From the NCBI RefSeq assembly GCF_009193355.1, contig NZ_WBVT01000009.1:29403-93402 (forward strand): DNA of 64,000 nt, in the 5' to 3' direction. The notes below the pieces were generated by a model, which worked only from the letters and a program-made list of their open reading frames with translations, did not search any database and was not told the origin of the DNA. Shown one piece after another: positions 1 to 7,700 of the stretch. The DNA comes from Bifidobacterium leontopitheci (GTDB lineage: Bacteria; Actinomycetota; Actinomycetes; Actinomycetales; Bifidobacteriaceae). The first letter of the stretch is position 1. Each line of letters starts with the position of its first letter. The translations under genes were made by a program, and so were the position numbers.

Positions 1-5
1 CTCTT

Positions 6-109
6 GCGTCACTCTGCTCGCCCGGTCACGGTGACGCGGGTGCGAAACTCCAGTGTTTGCAAGGGGTTTCGACGGTGCGTCACTGTGCTCGGGCGAGCAG
101 AGTGACACG
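6..109. repeat. Family B palindrome doublet, copy 1
   Basis: Two imperfect palindromes bounded by GTCAC and GTGAC begin at 8 and 79, exactly 71 bp apart. Between them lies the family core TTGCAAACACTGG, here on the minus strand. The other doublets are at 1721, 22024, 34680 and 47844, with a lone arm at 11560. The copy sits directly upstream of the symporter gene. Confidence 0.85.
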
Positions 110-124
110 GGAACCGCCGCCGGT

Positions 125-140
125 GATAGTCTTGACTATC
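125..140. promoter_or_regulatory. Perfect-arm palindrome upstream of the symporter
   Basis: GATAGTCTTGACTATC has 7-bp perfect arms around a TT centre, 60 bp upstream of the start at 200. Its size and position suit an operator for a LacI- or GntR-type regulator. No regulator gene is adjacent, so the partner is unknown. Confidence 0.35.
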
Positions 141-199
141 AGATGGCCGACGCCAACGACGGTGCCGGCGCAAGTCCATACGCATGGTCAGGGAGGTTG

Positions 200-1669
200 A
201 TGATGACCGGCACACGCACCACCACATCGCAACAGTCCGCACAACGCCAGCGGTCCGCTCCGTCCGCGCCGTCAGCTCGGCCCGCGCCTCGAGCCGCCGC
301 CCCCACCCCCGTCAAGGACCTCCCCACGCCCAAGATCTGGGCGTTCGCGGTCGGCCAGTTCGGCTGGGCGCTGCTGAGCGGCATCATCTCGAACTGGCTC
401 GTGTACTTCTACCAGCCGGACGCCGAGACCATCGCGCAAGGCCAGACCGTGTTCGTCCCCCAAGGCCTCGCCATCCTCGGCGTCGTCACGGTCGTCGGCG
501 GCATCACCGCGTTCGCAAGGTTCTTCGACGCGTTCGTCGACCCCGCCGTCGCCAGCCTGTCCGACCGCTGCAACGCGCGCGCCGGCCGCCGCATGCCGTT
601 CCTCAAGTTCGCCGCCGCGCCGCTCGCCATCGTCACCGTGCTCGTCTTCTGGTCGCCGGTCGGCGCCGCCAGCTGGGTGAACGCGGCCGTGCTGTTCGTC
701 ACCGTGATCGGCTACTACATCGCGCTCACGTTCTACTGCACGCCGTACAACGCGCTCATCGCCGAGCTCGGCCACGACTCGAAGCAGCAGCTCGCCATCT
801 CCACGGCCATCTCGTTCACGTGGGTGTTCGGCACGGCGATCGCGTACGTCGCGCCCGTGATCTGGGGCGGTTTCGTGCCTGCGTTCGGCCGTGTGAACGC
901 GATCCGGCTCACGTTCACGATCATGGCAGCGGTCGCGTTCGTGTGCATGCTGGTGCCGCCGCTGACCATCCGCGAGCGCGAGTACGTGAATTCGAAGCCG
1001 ACGTCCGAGTCGACAGTCGAGTCGCTCAGGCAGACGTTCTCGGACGGCGAGTTCCGCAAGTTCGTGTGCTCGGATGTGGTCTACTGGGTGGCGATCACCA
1101 CGTTCCAGACCGGTCTGCCGTTCTTCGTGACCTCGCTGCTCAAGCTGCCGGAGACCACGACGACCGTGTATTTCGTGCTCATGACCGGCGTGTCGGTGCT
1201 GTTCTACCTGCCGGTGAACCTGCTGGCGAACCGGGTGGGTAAGAAGCGGCTGCTGCTGGTCGCGTTCGTGATCTTCACGTGTGCTTTTGCTTTTGCGGGC
1301 GCGCTCGGCTCGGCGGCGGTCGCGTTCCTGCCGCCGATGATGCAGGGCGTGCTGCTGTCGGTCGCCGGCGCGGTGCCGATGGCCGCGTTCGGCATCCTGC
1401 CGCAGGCGATCGTCGCGAACATCGCGGACGCGAGCTCGCGTGTCACCGGTCAGGACCGGCAGGGCATGTTCTATGCGGCGCGCACGTTCGCGATGAAGAT
1501 GGGGCAGTCGGTGGCGATGCTGCTGTTCACCGGCGTGTCGACGATCGGCATGGCGTCCGGCGTCGGCTACCGCATCGCCGCCGTGTGCGCGGCCGTGCTG
1601 TGCGGCATCGGCGGCGTGGTGTTCGCGTTCTACGACGAGCGCAAGGTGCTCGCCGTACTGGAGCGGTGA
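200..1669 (+). CDS. GPH-family MFS sugar symporter
   Basis: Predicted 489-residue inner-membrane sugar:cation symporter of the glycoside-pentoside-hexuronide family. About 12 hydrophobic segments follow a 45-residue Ser/Ala/Pro-rich cytoplasmic tail. The family signature is clear near residues 110-135: FFDAFVDPAVASLSDR followed by RAGRRMPFL, matching the MelB-type DxxxDP...SDR...GRR loop. The ATG at 200 is chosen because GGGAGG lies 3 nt before it; a longer frame from 53 would translate repeat DNA. It stands alone, without a glycosidase next to it, so the substrate cannot be inferred. A palindrome at 125-140 may regulate it. Family call is strong; substrate unknown. Confidence 0.85.
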   Translation: MMTGTRTTTSQQSAQRQRSAPSAPSARPAPRAAAPTPVKDLPTPKIWAFAVGQFGWALLSGIISNWLVYFYQPDAETIAQGQTVFVPQGLAILGVVTVVGGITAFARFFDAFVDPAVASLSDRCNARAGRRMPFLKFAAAPLAIVTVLVFWSPVGAASWVNAAVLFVTVIGYYIALTFYCTPYNALIAELGHDSKQQLAISTAISFTWVFGTAIAYVAPVIWGGFVPAFGRVNAIRLTFTIMAAVAFVCMLVPPLTIREREYVNSKPTSESTVESLRQTFSDGEFRKFVCSDVVYWVAITTFQTGLPFFVTSLLKLPETTTTVYFVLMTGVSVLFYLPVNLLANRVGKKRLLLVAFVIFTCAFAFAGALGSAAVAFLPPMMQGVLLSVAGAVPMAAFGILPQAIVANIADASSRVTGQDRQGMFYAARTFAMKMGQSVAMLLFTGVSTIGMASGVGYRIAAVCAAVLCGIGGVVFAFYDERKVLAVLER

Positions 1670-1720
1670 CGACTGCCGGTTGCCGCTTGCGTCGTGCCCC
1701 TGTCGTGTGCGGCCGCTGCC

Positions 1721-1823
1721 TGCGTCACTCTGCTCGCCCTTGCACAGTGACGCATCCCCGAAAGCCCTTGCAAACACTGGCATCCCCGCCCTGCGTCACT
1801 GTGCAAGGGCGAGCAGAGTGACG
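1721..1823. repeat. Family B palindrome doublet, copy 2
   Basis: The arms start at 1722 and 1793 (71 bp). In this copy the two arms are perfect inverted repeats of each other over about 30 bp, and the core CCCTTGCAAACACTGG lies between. It sits between the symporter and the iron cluster and could form one large hairpin on either transcript, acting as a terminator. Confidence 0.85.
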
Positions 1824-2035
1824 TGGTGGAGGTGCGGGTTGCGCGCGGCGGATGTCGGGCGTCGGGTTGCGGGCGGCGGGCGTACGGCTGCCGTTTCGCT
1901 ATGTGAGACGCTTTTGTGATAAAAAACGCGCGTAAATACCGCAAAACAATGCAAAAGTCAAGACTGTTGTTCTGTGTTTTTTTCCTCTATATTGCTTGCA
2001 CGGTTCACAAAATCGGCAGGAGAGAGGAAATCGGC

Positions 2036-3817
2036 ATGCGTTGTCAGGCGCGTATGGCCGCCAACGGCCGCGGCGCACGCACCATCGTGCTGCGCGTCGT
2101 CGTCGCGATCGCGGCGCTGATGGCCATGATGGTCGCGACGTTCGGCCCGCAGGCGCTCGCCGCGGACGGCGGCGTCAGCTACAAGACGTGGAGCGCGGTC
2201 TCCGAGGCCATGGGCAAGCAGCTGAAGAAGGGCGTCAAGGAATACAAGGACGGCAACACGGCCGGCTCCACCTCCGAATTCATGTCCGCCTACAACACGA
2301 TCTACGTGGCCTCCAACTTCACCGCCGTCGTCGCCGACACGCTCGGCTCGGACAAGCAGGCCAGCCAGCAGCAGGCGTTCCAGGACATCCAGAACCTCTC
2401 CTACGTATCCGGCAACGACGCGCAGCTCGACCAGAAGGTCGCCGCGCTCGCCGCCGACCTCGACGCCACCGCCAAGCAGCTCGACGCGAACACGAACCTC
2501 GCCGACCCCAAGACCTACGCCGACAACCTCGCCGCGCAGATCGCCAAGGAGCGCAAGGCGCTCGACGCCAAAAAGAAGAAGAACCCCGGCAAGGGCAACC
2601 GCTCCTGGACCGACGTGGCCAACGAGATGACCCCCATCCTCGACAAGGCGTACAAGGCGTACGCGGGCGGCGACGGCGCGAAGGGCGCCACGCTCGTCAA
2701 CGACGCCTACTACCAGTACTACGAGAAGCTCGGCTTCGAGAAGAACGTGATGAACGCGATCAGCGGCAGCCGCGTCTCGCAGGTCGAATACCAGTTCAAG
2801 ATGTGCCGCAAGTCGATGAACACCGGCGCCGGCCTCAAGAGCACCAAGAAGCTCGTCGACGACCTCAAGAACATGCTCGTCACCGACGCCGCCAAGCTTG
2901 ACGGCGGCGTGGCCGACAAGGAGGGCGGCTTCACCAAGTTCATCACCAGCGCGGTCGGCCAGGCGTTCCTCATCCTCATCCGCGAGGGCCTTGAGGCGCT
3001 GCTCGTGGTCGCCGCCGTCATCGCCTACCTGGTGAAGTCCGGCAACAAGCGGTTCGCCAAGTGGATCTACGTGGGCGTGCTCGCCGGCCTCGCCGGTTCG
3101 GGCGTCGTCGCCGTGATCTTCACGCTCGCGTTCGGCGGCTCCGGCCCCCAGCAGGAGATCATGGAGGGCGTGTGCGCCCTGATCGCCATGGGCATGCTGC
3201 TGTGGACCAGCAACTGGATGCTCAACAAGAGCTCGGTCGAGGCGTGGAACCGCTACATCAGGAACAAGACCGAAGCGGCCGTCAAGTCCGTCTCCTCGCA
3301 GGTCGACGCCGGCGAGAAGGTGGCGTTCGGCACGGTCGTCTCGCTCGCCATGCTCAGCTTCCTCGCCGTGTTCCGCGAGGGTGCCGAGACCGTCATCTTC
3401 TACCAGTCGATCTACTCGATGAGCCAGGATTCGCAAGGCATGTGGACGGGCGGCATCGCGGCGGCAGTGGTGCTGGTGATCATCTTCCTGATCATTCGCT
3501 TCACGTCCGTGAAGATCCCGATCGGGCCGTTCTTCCTCGTCACGTCGATCCTCATGTCGGTGCTCGTGGTCGTCTTCGCCGGCGGCGGCGTGCACGCGCT
3601 GATCGAAGGCGACGCGGTGTCGGCCACGTACATCTCCACGCTGCCGACGAACGACTGGCTCGGCTTCTATCCGTATGTCGAGACGATCGTCGCCCAGGTG
3701 GTCGCCGCTGTCGCCGTGATCGCACTGTTCGTCGTCGGTTTCGCAAAGCAGCGCAAGGCGAAGGCGCGGCTCGAGTCCGCGGCCGCCGCCAAGCCGACCG
3801 CGCCCGCCGCGAACTGA
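2036..3817 (+). CDS. FTR1-family iron permease with large extracytoplasmic domain
   Basis: Predicted 593-residue high-affinity iron permease, first gene of the iron cluster. A signal-type hydrophobic segment (residues 17-43, ending QALA-AD) is followed by a Lys/Ala-rich helical extracytoplasmic domain to about residue 295. The FTR1 membrane domain comes next, with the two hallmark iron-handling motifs REGLEA (about 316) and REGAE (about 446). The start at 2036 follows AGGAGAGAGG; an in-frame start at 1916 would run through an AT-rich promoter-like leader. TTGTTC (1967) and TATATT (1988) are possible promoter boxes with a short 15-nt gap. No obvious DtxR/IdeR box was seen. FTR1 proteins move Fe3+ after oxidation or from an iron-binding partner; the P19 lipoprotein downstream is the likely partner. 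Confidence 0.9.
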   Translation: MRCQARMAANGRGARTIVLRVVVAIAALMAMMVATFGPQALAADGGVSYKTWSAVSEAMGKQLKKGVKEYKDGNTAGSTSEFMSAYNTIYVASNFTAVVADTLGSDKQASQQQAFQDIQNLSYVSGNDAQLDQKVAALAADLDATAKQLDANTNLADPKTYADNLAAQIAKERKALDAKKKKNPGKGNRSWTDVANEMTPILDKAYKAYAGGDGAKGATLVNDAYYQYYEKLGFEKNVMNAISGSRVSQVEYQFKMCRKSMNTGAGLKSTKKLVDDLKNMLVTDAAKLDGGVADKEGGFTKFITSAVGQAFLILIREGLEALLVVAAVIAYLVKSGNKRFAKWIYVGVLAGLAGSGVVAVIFTLAFGGSGPQQEIMEGVCALIAMGMLLWTSNWMLNKSSVEAWNRYIRNKTEAAVKSVSSQVDAGEKVAFGTVVSLAMLSFLAVFREGAETVIFYQSIYSMSQDSQGMWTGGIAAAVVLVIIFLIIRFTSVKIPIGPFFLVTSILMSVLVVVFAGGGVHALIEGDAVSATYISTLPTNDWLGFYPYVETIVAQVVAAVAVIALFVVGFAKQRKAKARLESAAAAKPTAPAAN

Positions 3818-3889
3818 CCATCGCGCGGCAACGCGCCCCAAGATTTGCAACCTGTGAATTCCATTCACCAACCAACAAAGGAAGAGAAA

Positions 3890-4582
3890 ATGATGAAGAA
3901 CAAGAAGATCGCCGCCCTGCTCGGCGTCCTGCTCGCCGGCTCCATGGCCGTTTCGCTGGCCGCCTGCGGCAACACCTCCAACACTGCCGGCAGCAACAAG
4001 TCCTCGAACAGCTCCTCGCAGTCCAGCGACTCCAAGGACTCCGGCTCCAGCTCCACCGACACCGGCGCAGGCTTCGAGGAGGTTCCGGTCGGCCCGTCCG
4101 GCACCGCCGAAGAGCAGGATCAGGAGGCCGGCCCGCTGACCGTCGGCGCCGTCTACTTCCAGCCGATCGACATGGAGCCCGCCTCCATGGGCATCAAGGC
4201 CGCGGACGCCTCCTTCCACCTCGAGGCCGACATCCACGCCAACCAGAAGGGCACCGAGCTGGGCTACGGCAAGGGCGACTTCATCCCGGACCTGACCGTG
4301 AACTACACGATCATCGACAAGTCCACCGGCAAGGAGGTCGAGGGCGGCAAGGCCACCTCCGGCACTTTCATGCAGATGAACGCCTCCGACGGCCCGCACT
4401 ACGGCGCCAACGTCAAGCTCGACAAGGCCGGCACCTACCAGCTGAAGCTGTCGATCGAGTCCCCGACCAAGAAGGGCTGGATGCTGCACGTCGACCCGGA
4501 GACCGGCGTCAAGGGCCGCTTCTGGACCGAGCCGATCGAGGTCACCTTCGACAACTGGGAGTACACGCCGCGTCAGTGGTGA
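3890..4582 (+). CDS. P19-type iron-binding lipoprotein
   Basis: Predicted 230-residue lipoprotein of the P19/Tp34 iron-transport family. The signal peptide ends in the lipobox LAAC with Cys26. A Ser/Asn/Asp-rich tether runs to about residue 65 and the P19 domain fills the rest. His residues in DIHANQKG, DGPHYGAN and MLHVDPETG and several Met residues fit the Cu/Fe site of P19. AGGAAG lies before the tandem ATG ATG at 3890/3893. The gene is 72 bp after the FTR1 gene. By analogy with Campylobacter p19 it binds periplasmic, here extracytoplasmic, iron and feeds FTR1. Downstream hairpins at 4613-4775 may lower read-through into the rest of the cluster. Confidence 0.88.
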   Translation: MMKNKKIAALLGVLLAGSMAVSLAACGNTSNTAGSNKSSNSSSQSSDSKDSGSSSTDTGAGFEEVPVGPSGTAEEQDQEAGPLTVGAVYFQPIDMEPASMGIKAADASFHLEADIHANQKGTELGYGKGDFIPDLTVNYTIIDKSTGKEVEGGKATSGTFMQMNASDGPHYGANVKLDKAGTYQLKLSIESPTKKGWMLHVDPETGVKGRFWTEPIEVTFDNWEYTPRQW

Positions 4583-4612
4583 TTTCCGCAGGATATTACC
4601 ACGACGGAGTGG

Positions 4613-4775
4613 CCGAGCCGTTAAGCAAACAGCCCGGTGGGCTGTTTGTAGGCTCGGCTGAGCGGCGGCAGCCGCGAAGTGATAAGGCTGTCCGGCCTTT
4701 GGCCGGTCCGTTATTGCAGGACCGGAGGGGAGCCGTTAAGCAAACAGCCCGGTGGGCTGTTTGTAGGCTCGGCTG
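4613..4775 (+). repeat. Duplicated hairpin, fragment of family A long form
   Basis: A 45-bp hairpin unit (GCCGTTAAGCAAACAGCCC, loop, GGGCTGTTTGTAGGC) occurs at 4615-4660 and again at 4731-4775, separated by further GC-rich inverted repeats. The same AAGCAAAC...GTTTGTAGGC hairpin is part of the long family A repeats at 51948, 56397, 60809 and 61460. It lies inside the iron cluster between the P19 and DUF2318 genes. Confidence 0.8.
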
Positions 4776-4865
4776 AACGCTGTGTGATGCTTCCCTCCTC
4801 CTGAAAGTCCCATGGCCATCCGGTTATGGGACTTTCGGCGGATATACGACCGCCTCGCCCCGGTC

Positions 4866-4990
4866 CTAAGATACACAATGTGCATCTTGGCGCGAAACGG
4901 CTCTGGATTGTGCATGCTAAGGTACACAATCTGGCCGTAGTGCACACGTTTTCTTTACATATTTGCTCCAAGGTGCACAATGTGCATCTT
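4866..4990 (+). repeat. Family D triple palindrome, copy 1, in the DUF2318 gene leader
   Basis: Three palindromic sites built on AAGRTRCACAATGTGCATCTT start at 4868, 4919 and 4970, spaced exactly 51 and 51 bp. The last site ends 2 nt before the Shine-Dalgarno sequence GGAAAGGA of the gene at 5006, so it would lie in the 5' leader of that message. Other copies are at 32513 and 40279. Confidence 0.85.
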
Positions 4991-5005
4991 ACGGAAAGGA
5001 CGCGG

Positions 5006-6328
5006 ATGCTCAATCAGTTCGTTGCGGTGATGCCGGGCACGCTGGGCCCGGTGCTGCTGATCATGTGTCTTGGCGTGACGCTCAACGTGGGTGAGGGGCG
5101 CGACAAGCCGGTCAGCTCGTCATGGCGCCTGTGGGGCGCGGTCGTCGGCCTGGTCGCCGCGGTCGTGTTCGCCGGCCTGCGCGCATCCGCGGTCATCAAC
5201 CAGCGTACTTTCGTCAACTATCCCGTGCTGTGGGCCGCCGTCATCGTCGACGTGCTGGCCGTCGCGGCCGTCGTCGCCAGCCCGTTCATCACGCACGGCT
5301 GGCAGCGCCGCAAGCCGCTCATGCACGCGGCGAACCTCATCGGCGCGGTCTCGATCGCGCTCACCGTGTTCTACGCGCTGCCCGACGTGATCCTCCAGCT
5401 GACCATCTGGGTGGAGCCGGGCGACCCGATCTTCACCTCCGACATGCTGCTGCGCGCGCTCGGTTTCGTGCTTGGCGTCGTCGCCTCCGCGGTGGTGGCG
5501 CTCATCTTCCGCACGATGCGCACCACGGCGGTGCGGCCAGCGTTCATCGTCGCGGCCGTCGGCGTGCTGGTCGTGCAGTTCCTGCAGCATCTCACCGGTC
5601 TGCTGCAGATTCTGCAGGCGCGCACGCTGTTCTTCCCGCACGTGCTGTTCGTGCTGCTCGCGTGGCTCATCAACAACAATTCCAGCCTGATCCTCGTGCA
5701 GGCCTTCGTGTTCCTCGTGCCGGCCGTCGCCTCCGTGGTCGCCGGCATCCGCACGCCCGTGTCGATGCAGCGCATCGTCGCCGAAGCCAACAAGTCCGCG
5801 AAGAAGTCGGCCGCGGAGCCGGCGAACGAGGCGACCGCAAGGCGGCATAAGGCGTTCCGCCGCCGCGCGTTCGCAGCCGCCGCGTGGAGCCTCGTCGCCA
5901 TGCTCGGCGTCACCGCGACGCTCACGTTCGGCGTCGCCGCCACCCAGCAGACCGTCACCCTTTCGCCGCCCGAGGCCTATTCGCTCAAGGCCGGCGTCGC
6001 CACGATCCCGTTCAGCCAGGTCGAGGACGGCCACCTGCACCGCTTCGAATACAAGGCGAAGGACGGCACGGTCATGCGCTTCATCATCATCAAGAAGAAC
6101 GGCGGCGCATACGGCATCGGCCTTGACGCGTGCGAGAACTGCGGCGACGCCGGCTACTACGAGAAGGACGGCAAGATCATCTGCAAGAAGTGCGAGGTCG
6201 CGATCAACCTGGCGACCATCGGCTTCAAGGGCGGGTGCAACCCGATCCCGTTCCCGTACAAGACCGGCCAAGGCAAGATCACCATCCAAACCGCCGACCT
6301 GGACGCCCTGAGCGCCCACTTCCAGTGA
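5006..6328 (+). CDS. DUF2318 Fe-S membrane protein of iron cluster
   Basis: Predicted 440-residue membrane protein. The first 330 residues hold about seven to nine transmembrane segments. The C-terminal extracytoplasmic DUF2318 domain (about 345-440) carries paired Cys motifs ACENCG and IICKKC plus GGCNPIPF, expected to bind a metal or Fe-S centre. The start at 5006 follows GGAAAGGA. In the Campylobacter p19 locus the equivalent gene (Cj1660 type) sits between P19 and two FtsX-like permeases, exactly as here. A role in electron transfer or iron reduction is inferred, not shown. The family D repeat array directly abuts its ribosome-binding site. Confidence 0.85.
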   Translation: MLNQFVAVMPGTLGPVLLIMCLGVTLNVGEGRDKPVSSSWRLWGAVVGLVAAVVFAGLRASAVINQRTFVNYPVLWAAVIVDVLAVAAVVASPFITHGWQRRKPLMHAANLIGAVSIALTVFYALPDVILQLTIWVEPGDPIFTSDMLLRALGFVLGVVASAVVALIFRTMRTTAVRPAFIVAAVGVLVVQFLQHLTGLLQILQARTLFFPHVLFVLLAWLINNNSSLILVQAFVFLVPAVASVVAGIRTPVSMQRIVAEANKSAKKSAAEPANEATARRHKAFRRRAFAAAAWSLVAMLGVTATLTFGVAATQQTVTLSPPEAYSLKAGVATIPFSQVEDGHLHRFEYKAKDGTVMRFIIIKKNGGAYGIGLDACENCGDAGYYEKDGKIICKKCEVAINLATIGFKGGCNPIPFPYKTGQGKITIQTADLDALSAHFQ

Positions 6329-6350
6329 GACAAGGCAGGAGGCAATCACC

Positions 6351-7658
6351 ATGTTCTTTCTGCGTATGATCGGGCGGTCGTTCACGCGCCAGCTGCGCCG
6401 GCGGCTGCTCATCGCGCTCACCGTGTGCCTGTCGGCCACGGTCAGCGTCTCCATGCTCGGCGTCGTGTTCGACGTGGGCGACAAGCTCAACGCCGAACTG
6501 TCGACGTACGGCTCGAACATCATCGTCCAGCCGAAGTCCGACGCGGTCGTCTCCGATCTGTACAACACCGAGGCCGGAGCGGCGGCGGGCGACGAATCCG
6601 ACCCGACGTCGTTCCTCAAGGAGTCCGACGCGGCCAAGATCAAGACCATCTTCTGGGCGTTCAACATCACCAACTTCGCCCCCCAGCTCAACATCCACGC
6701 GCAGGTCAACGGCACGACCGCGCCCGTGGTCGGCACCTGGTTCGACAAGGAGCTCAAGCTGGCCAGCGGCGAGACCACCGTGGTCGGCGTCGACGGCATG
6801 CGCTCATGGTGGCAGCTCGACGGCCGCTGGCCCAAGGACGACTCCGACCAGGGCGTCATCGGCAAGACGCTCGCCACGCAGCTCGGCGTCAAGGCCGGCG
6901 ACACGGTCACCCTCACCAAGAAGGCGACCGACGGGCAGACGCACACGCAGAAGATCCGCCTCACCGGCGTCTACGATTCCGGCGACGACGACAACGGCGG
7001 CATCTACATCGCCTCCTCCACCGCGCAGGTGCTCGCGAACCTGCCCGATTCGGTCGACAAGATCGAGGTCAAGGCCCTCACCACGCCCGAGAACGACCTG
7101 GCGCGCAAGGCCGCGAAGAACCCGGCCGCCCTCAGCCAGGACGAATGGGAGACGTGGTACTGCACCGCCTACCCGAGCTCGATCGCCTACCAGATCGAGG
7201 AGGTCATCCCCGGCGCGGTCGCCAAGCAGGTGCGTCAGGTCGCCGCGCTGCAGGGCAACGTGTTGCAGAAGACGCAGGCGGTGATGATCCTCATGACCGT
7301 GCTCAGCCTGATCGCCGCCGCCGTGGCCGTGGCGAACCTCATGGTCGCCTCGATCGGTGAACGGTCCGCGGAGCTCGCGCTGCTCAAGGCGCTGGGCGCC
7401 ACCGACGGGGCCGTCTCGCGGCTCATGATGGCCGAGACCGCCGTGATCTCGCTGCTCGGCGCCCTCGTCGGCGCAGGTCTCGGCTCCGGCGTGGCCCAGC
7501 TGATCGGCCACGTGGTGTTCGGCTCGGGCATCACGATGCGACCGATGGTGTTCGTGCTCGTGTTCGTGCTGCTCGCGCTCACCGTGGCGCTCGCGTCGGC
7601 GTCGTCGATCCGCTCGATCCTCAGCCTCAAGCCCGCGGAGGTGCTGCATGGCCGGTGA
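6351..7658 (+). CDS. FtsX/MacB-like ABC permease 1 of iron cluster
   Basis: Predicted 435-residue permease. One N-terminal membrane helix (about 17-40) is followed by a large extracytoplasmic MacB-core-like domain and three C-terminal helices (about 311-335, 363-385, 397-420), the usual FtsX arrangement. The conserved GERSAELALLKALGA segment after the second helix is the ATPase-coupling region of the family. AGGAGG precedes the start and the gene begins 22 bp after the DUF2318 gene. It probably forms a heteromeric complex with the permease at 7701 and the ATPase at 9285, powering a mechanotransmission or extraction step in iron uptake rather than classical import. Confidence 0.87.
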   Translation: MFFLRMIGRSFTRQLRRRLLIALTVCLSATVSVSMLGVVFDVGDKLNAELSTYGSNIIVQPKSDAVVSDLYNTEAGAAAGDESDPTSFLKESDAAKIKTIFWAFNITNFAPQLNIHAQVNGTTAPVVGTWFDKELKLASGETTVVGVDGMRSWWQLDGRWPKDDSDQGVIGKTLATQLGVKAGDTVTLTKKATDGQTHTQKIRLTGVYDSGDDDNGGIYIASSTAQVLANLPDSVDKIEVKALTTPENDLARKAAKNPAALSQDEWETWYCTAYPSSIAYQIEEVIPGAVAKQVRQVAALQGNVLQKTQAVMILMTVLSLIAAAVAVANLMVASIGERSAELALLKALGATDGAVSRLMMAETAVISLLGALVGAGLGSGVAQLIGHVVFGSGITMRPMVFVLVFVLLALTVALASASSIRSILSLKPAEVLHGR

Positions 7659-7700
7659 GTTCGGATTCATGGGTGAGCACACGAGAAAGGGGACGTTGCG

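Noticed and set aside
1824..2035. DtxR/IdeR iron box upstream of the FTR1 gene
   Set aside because: No TTAGGTTAGGCTAACCTAA-like palindrome is visible; only AT-rich promoter-like sequence.
1958..4489. Long minus-strand open frames opposite the FTR1/P19 genes and similar ones elsewhere
   Set aside because: They lie opposite genes with clear domains, are rich in Arg/His/Asp/Val low-complexity sequence, and result from high G+C.
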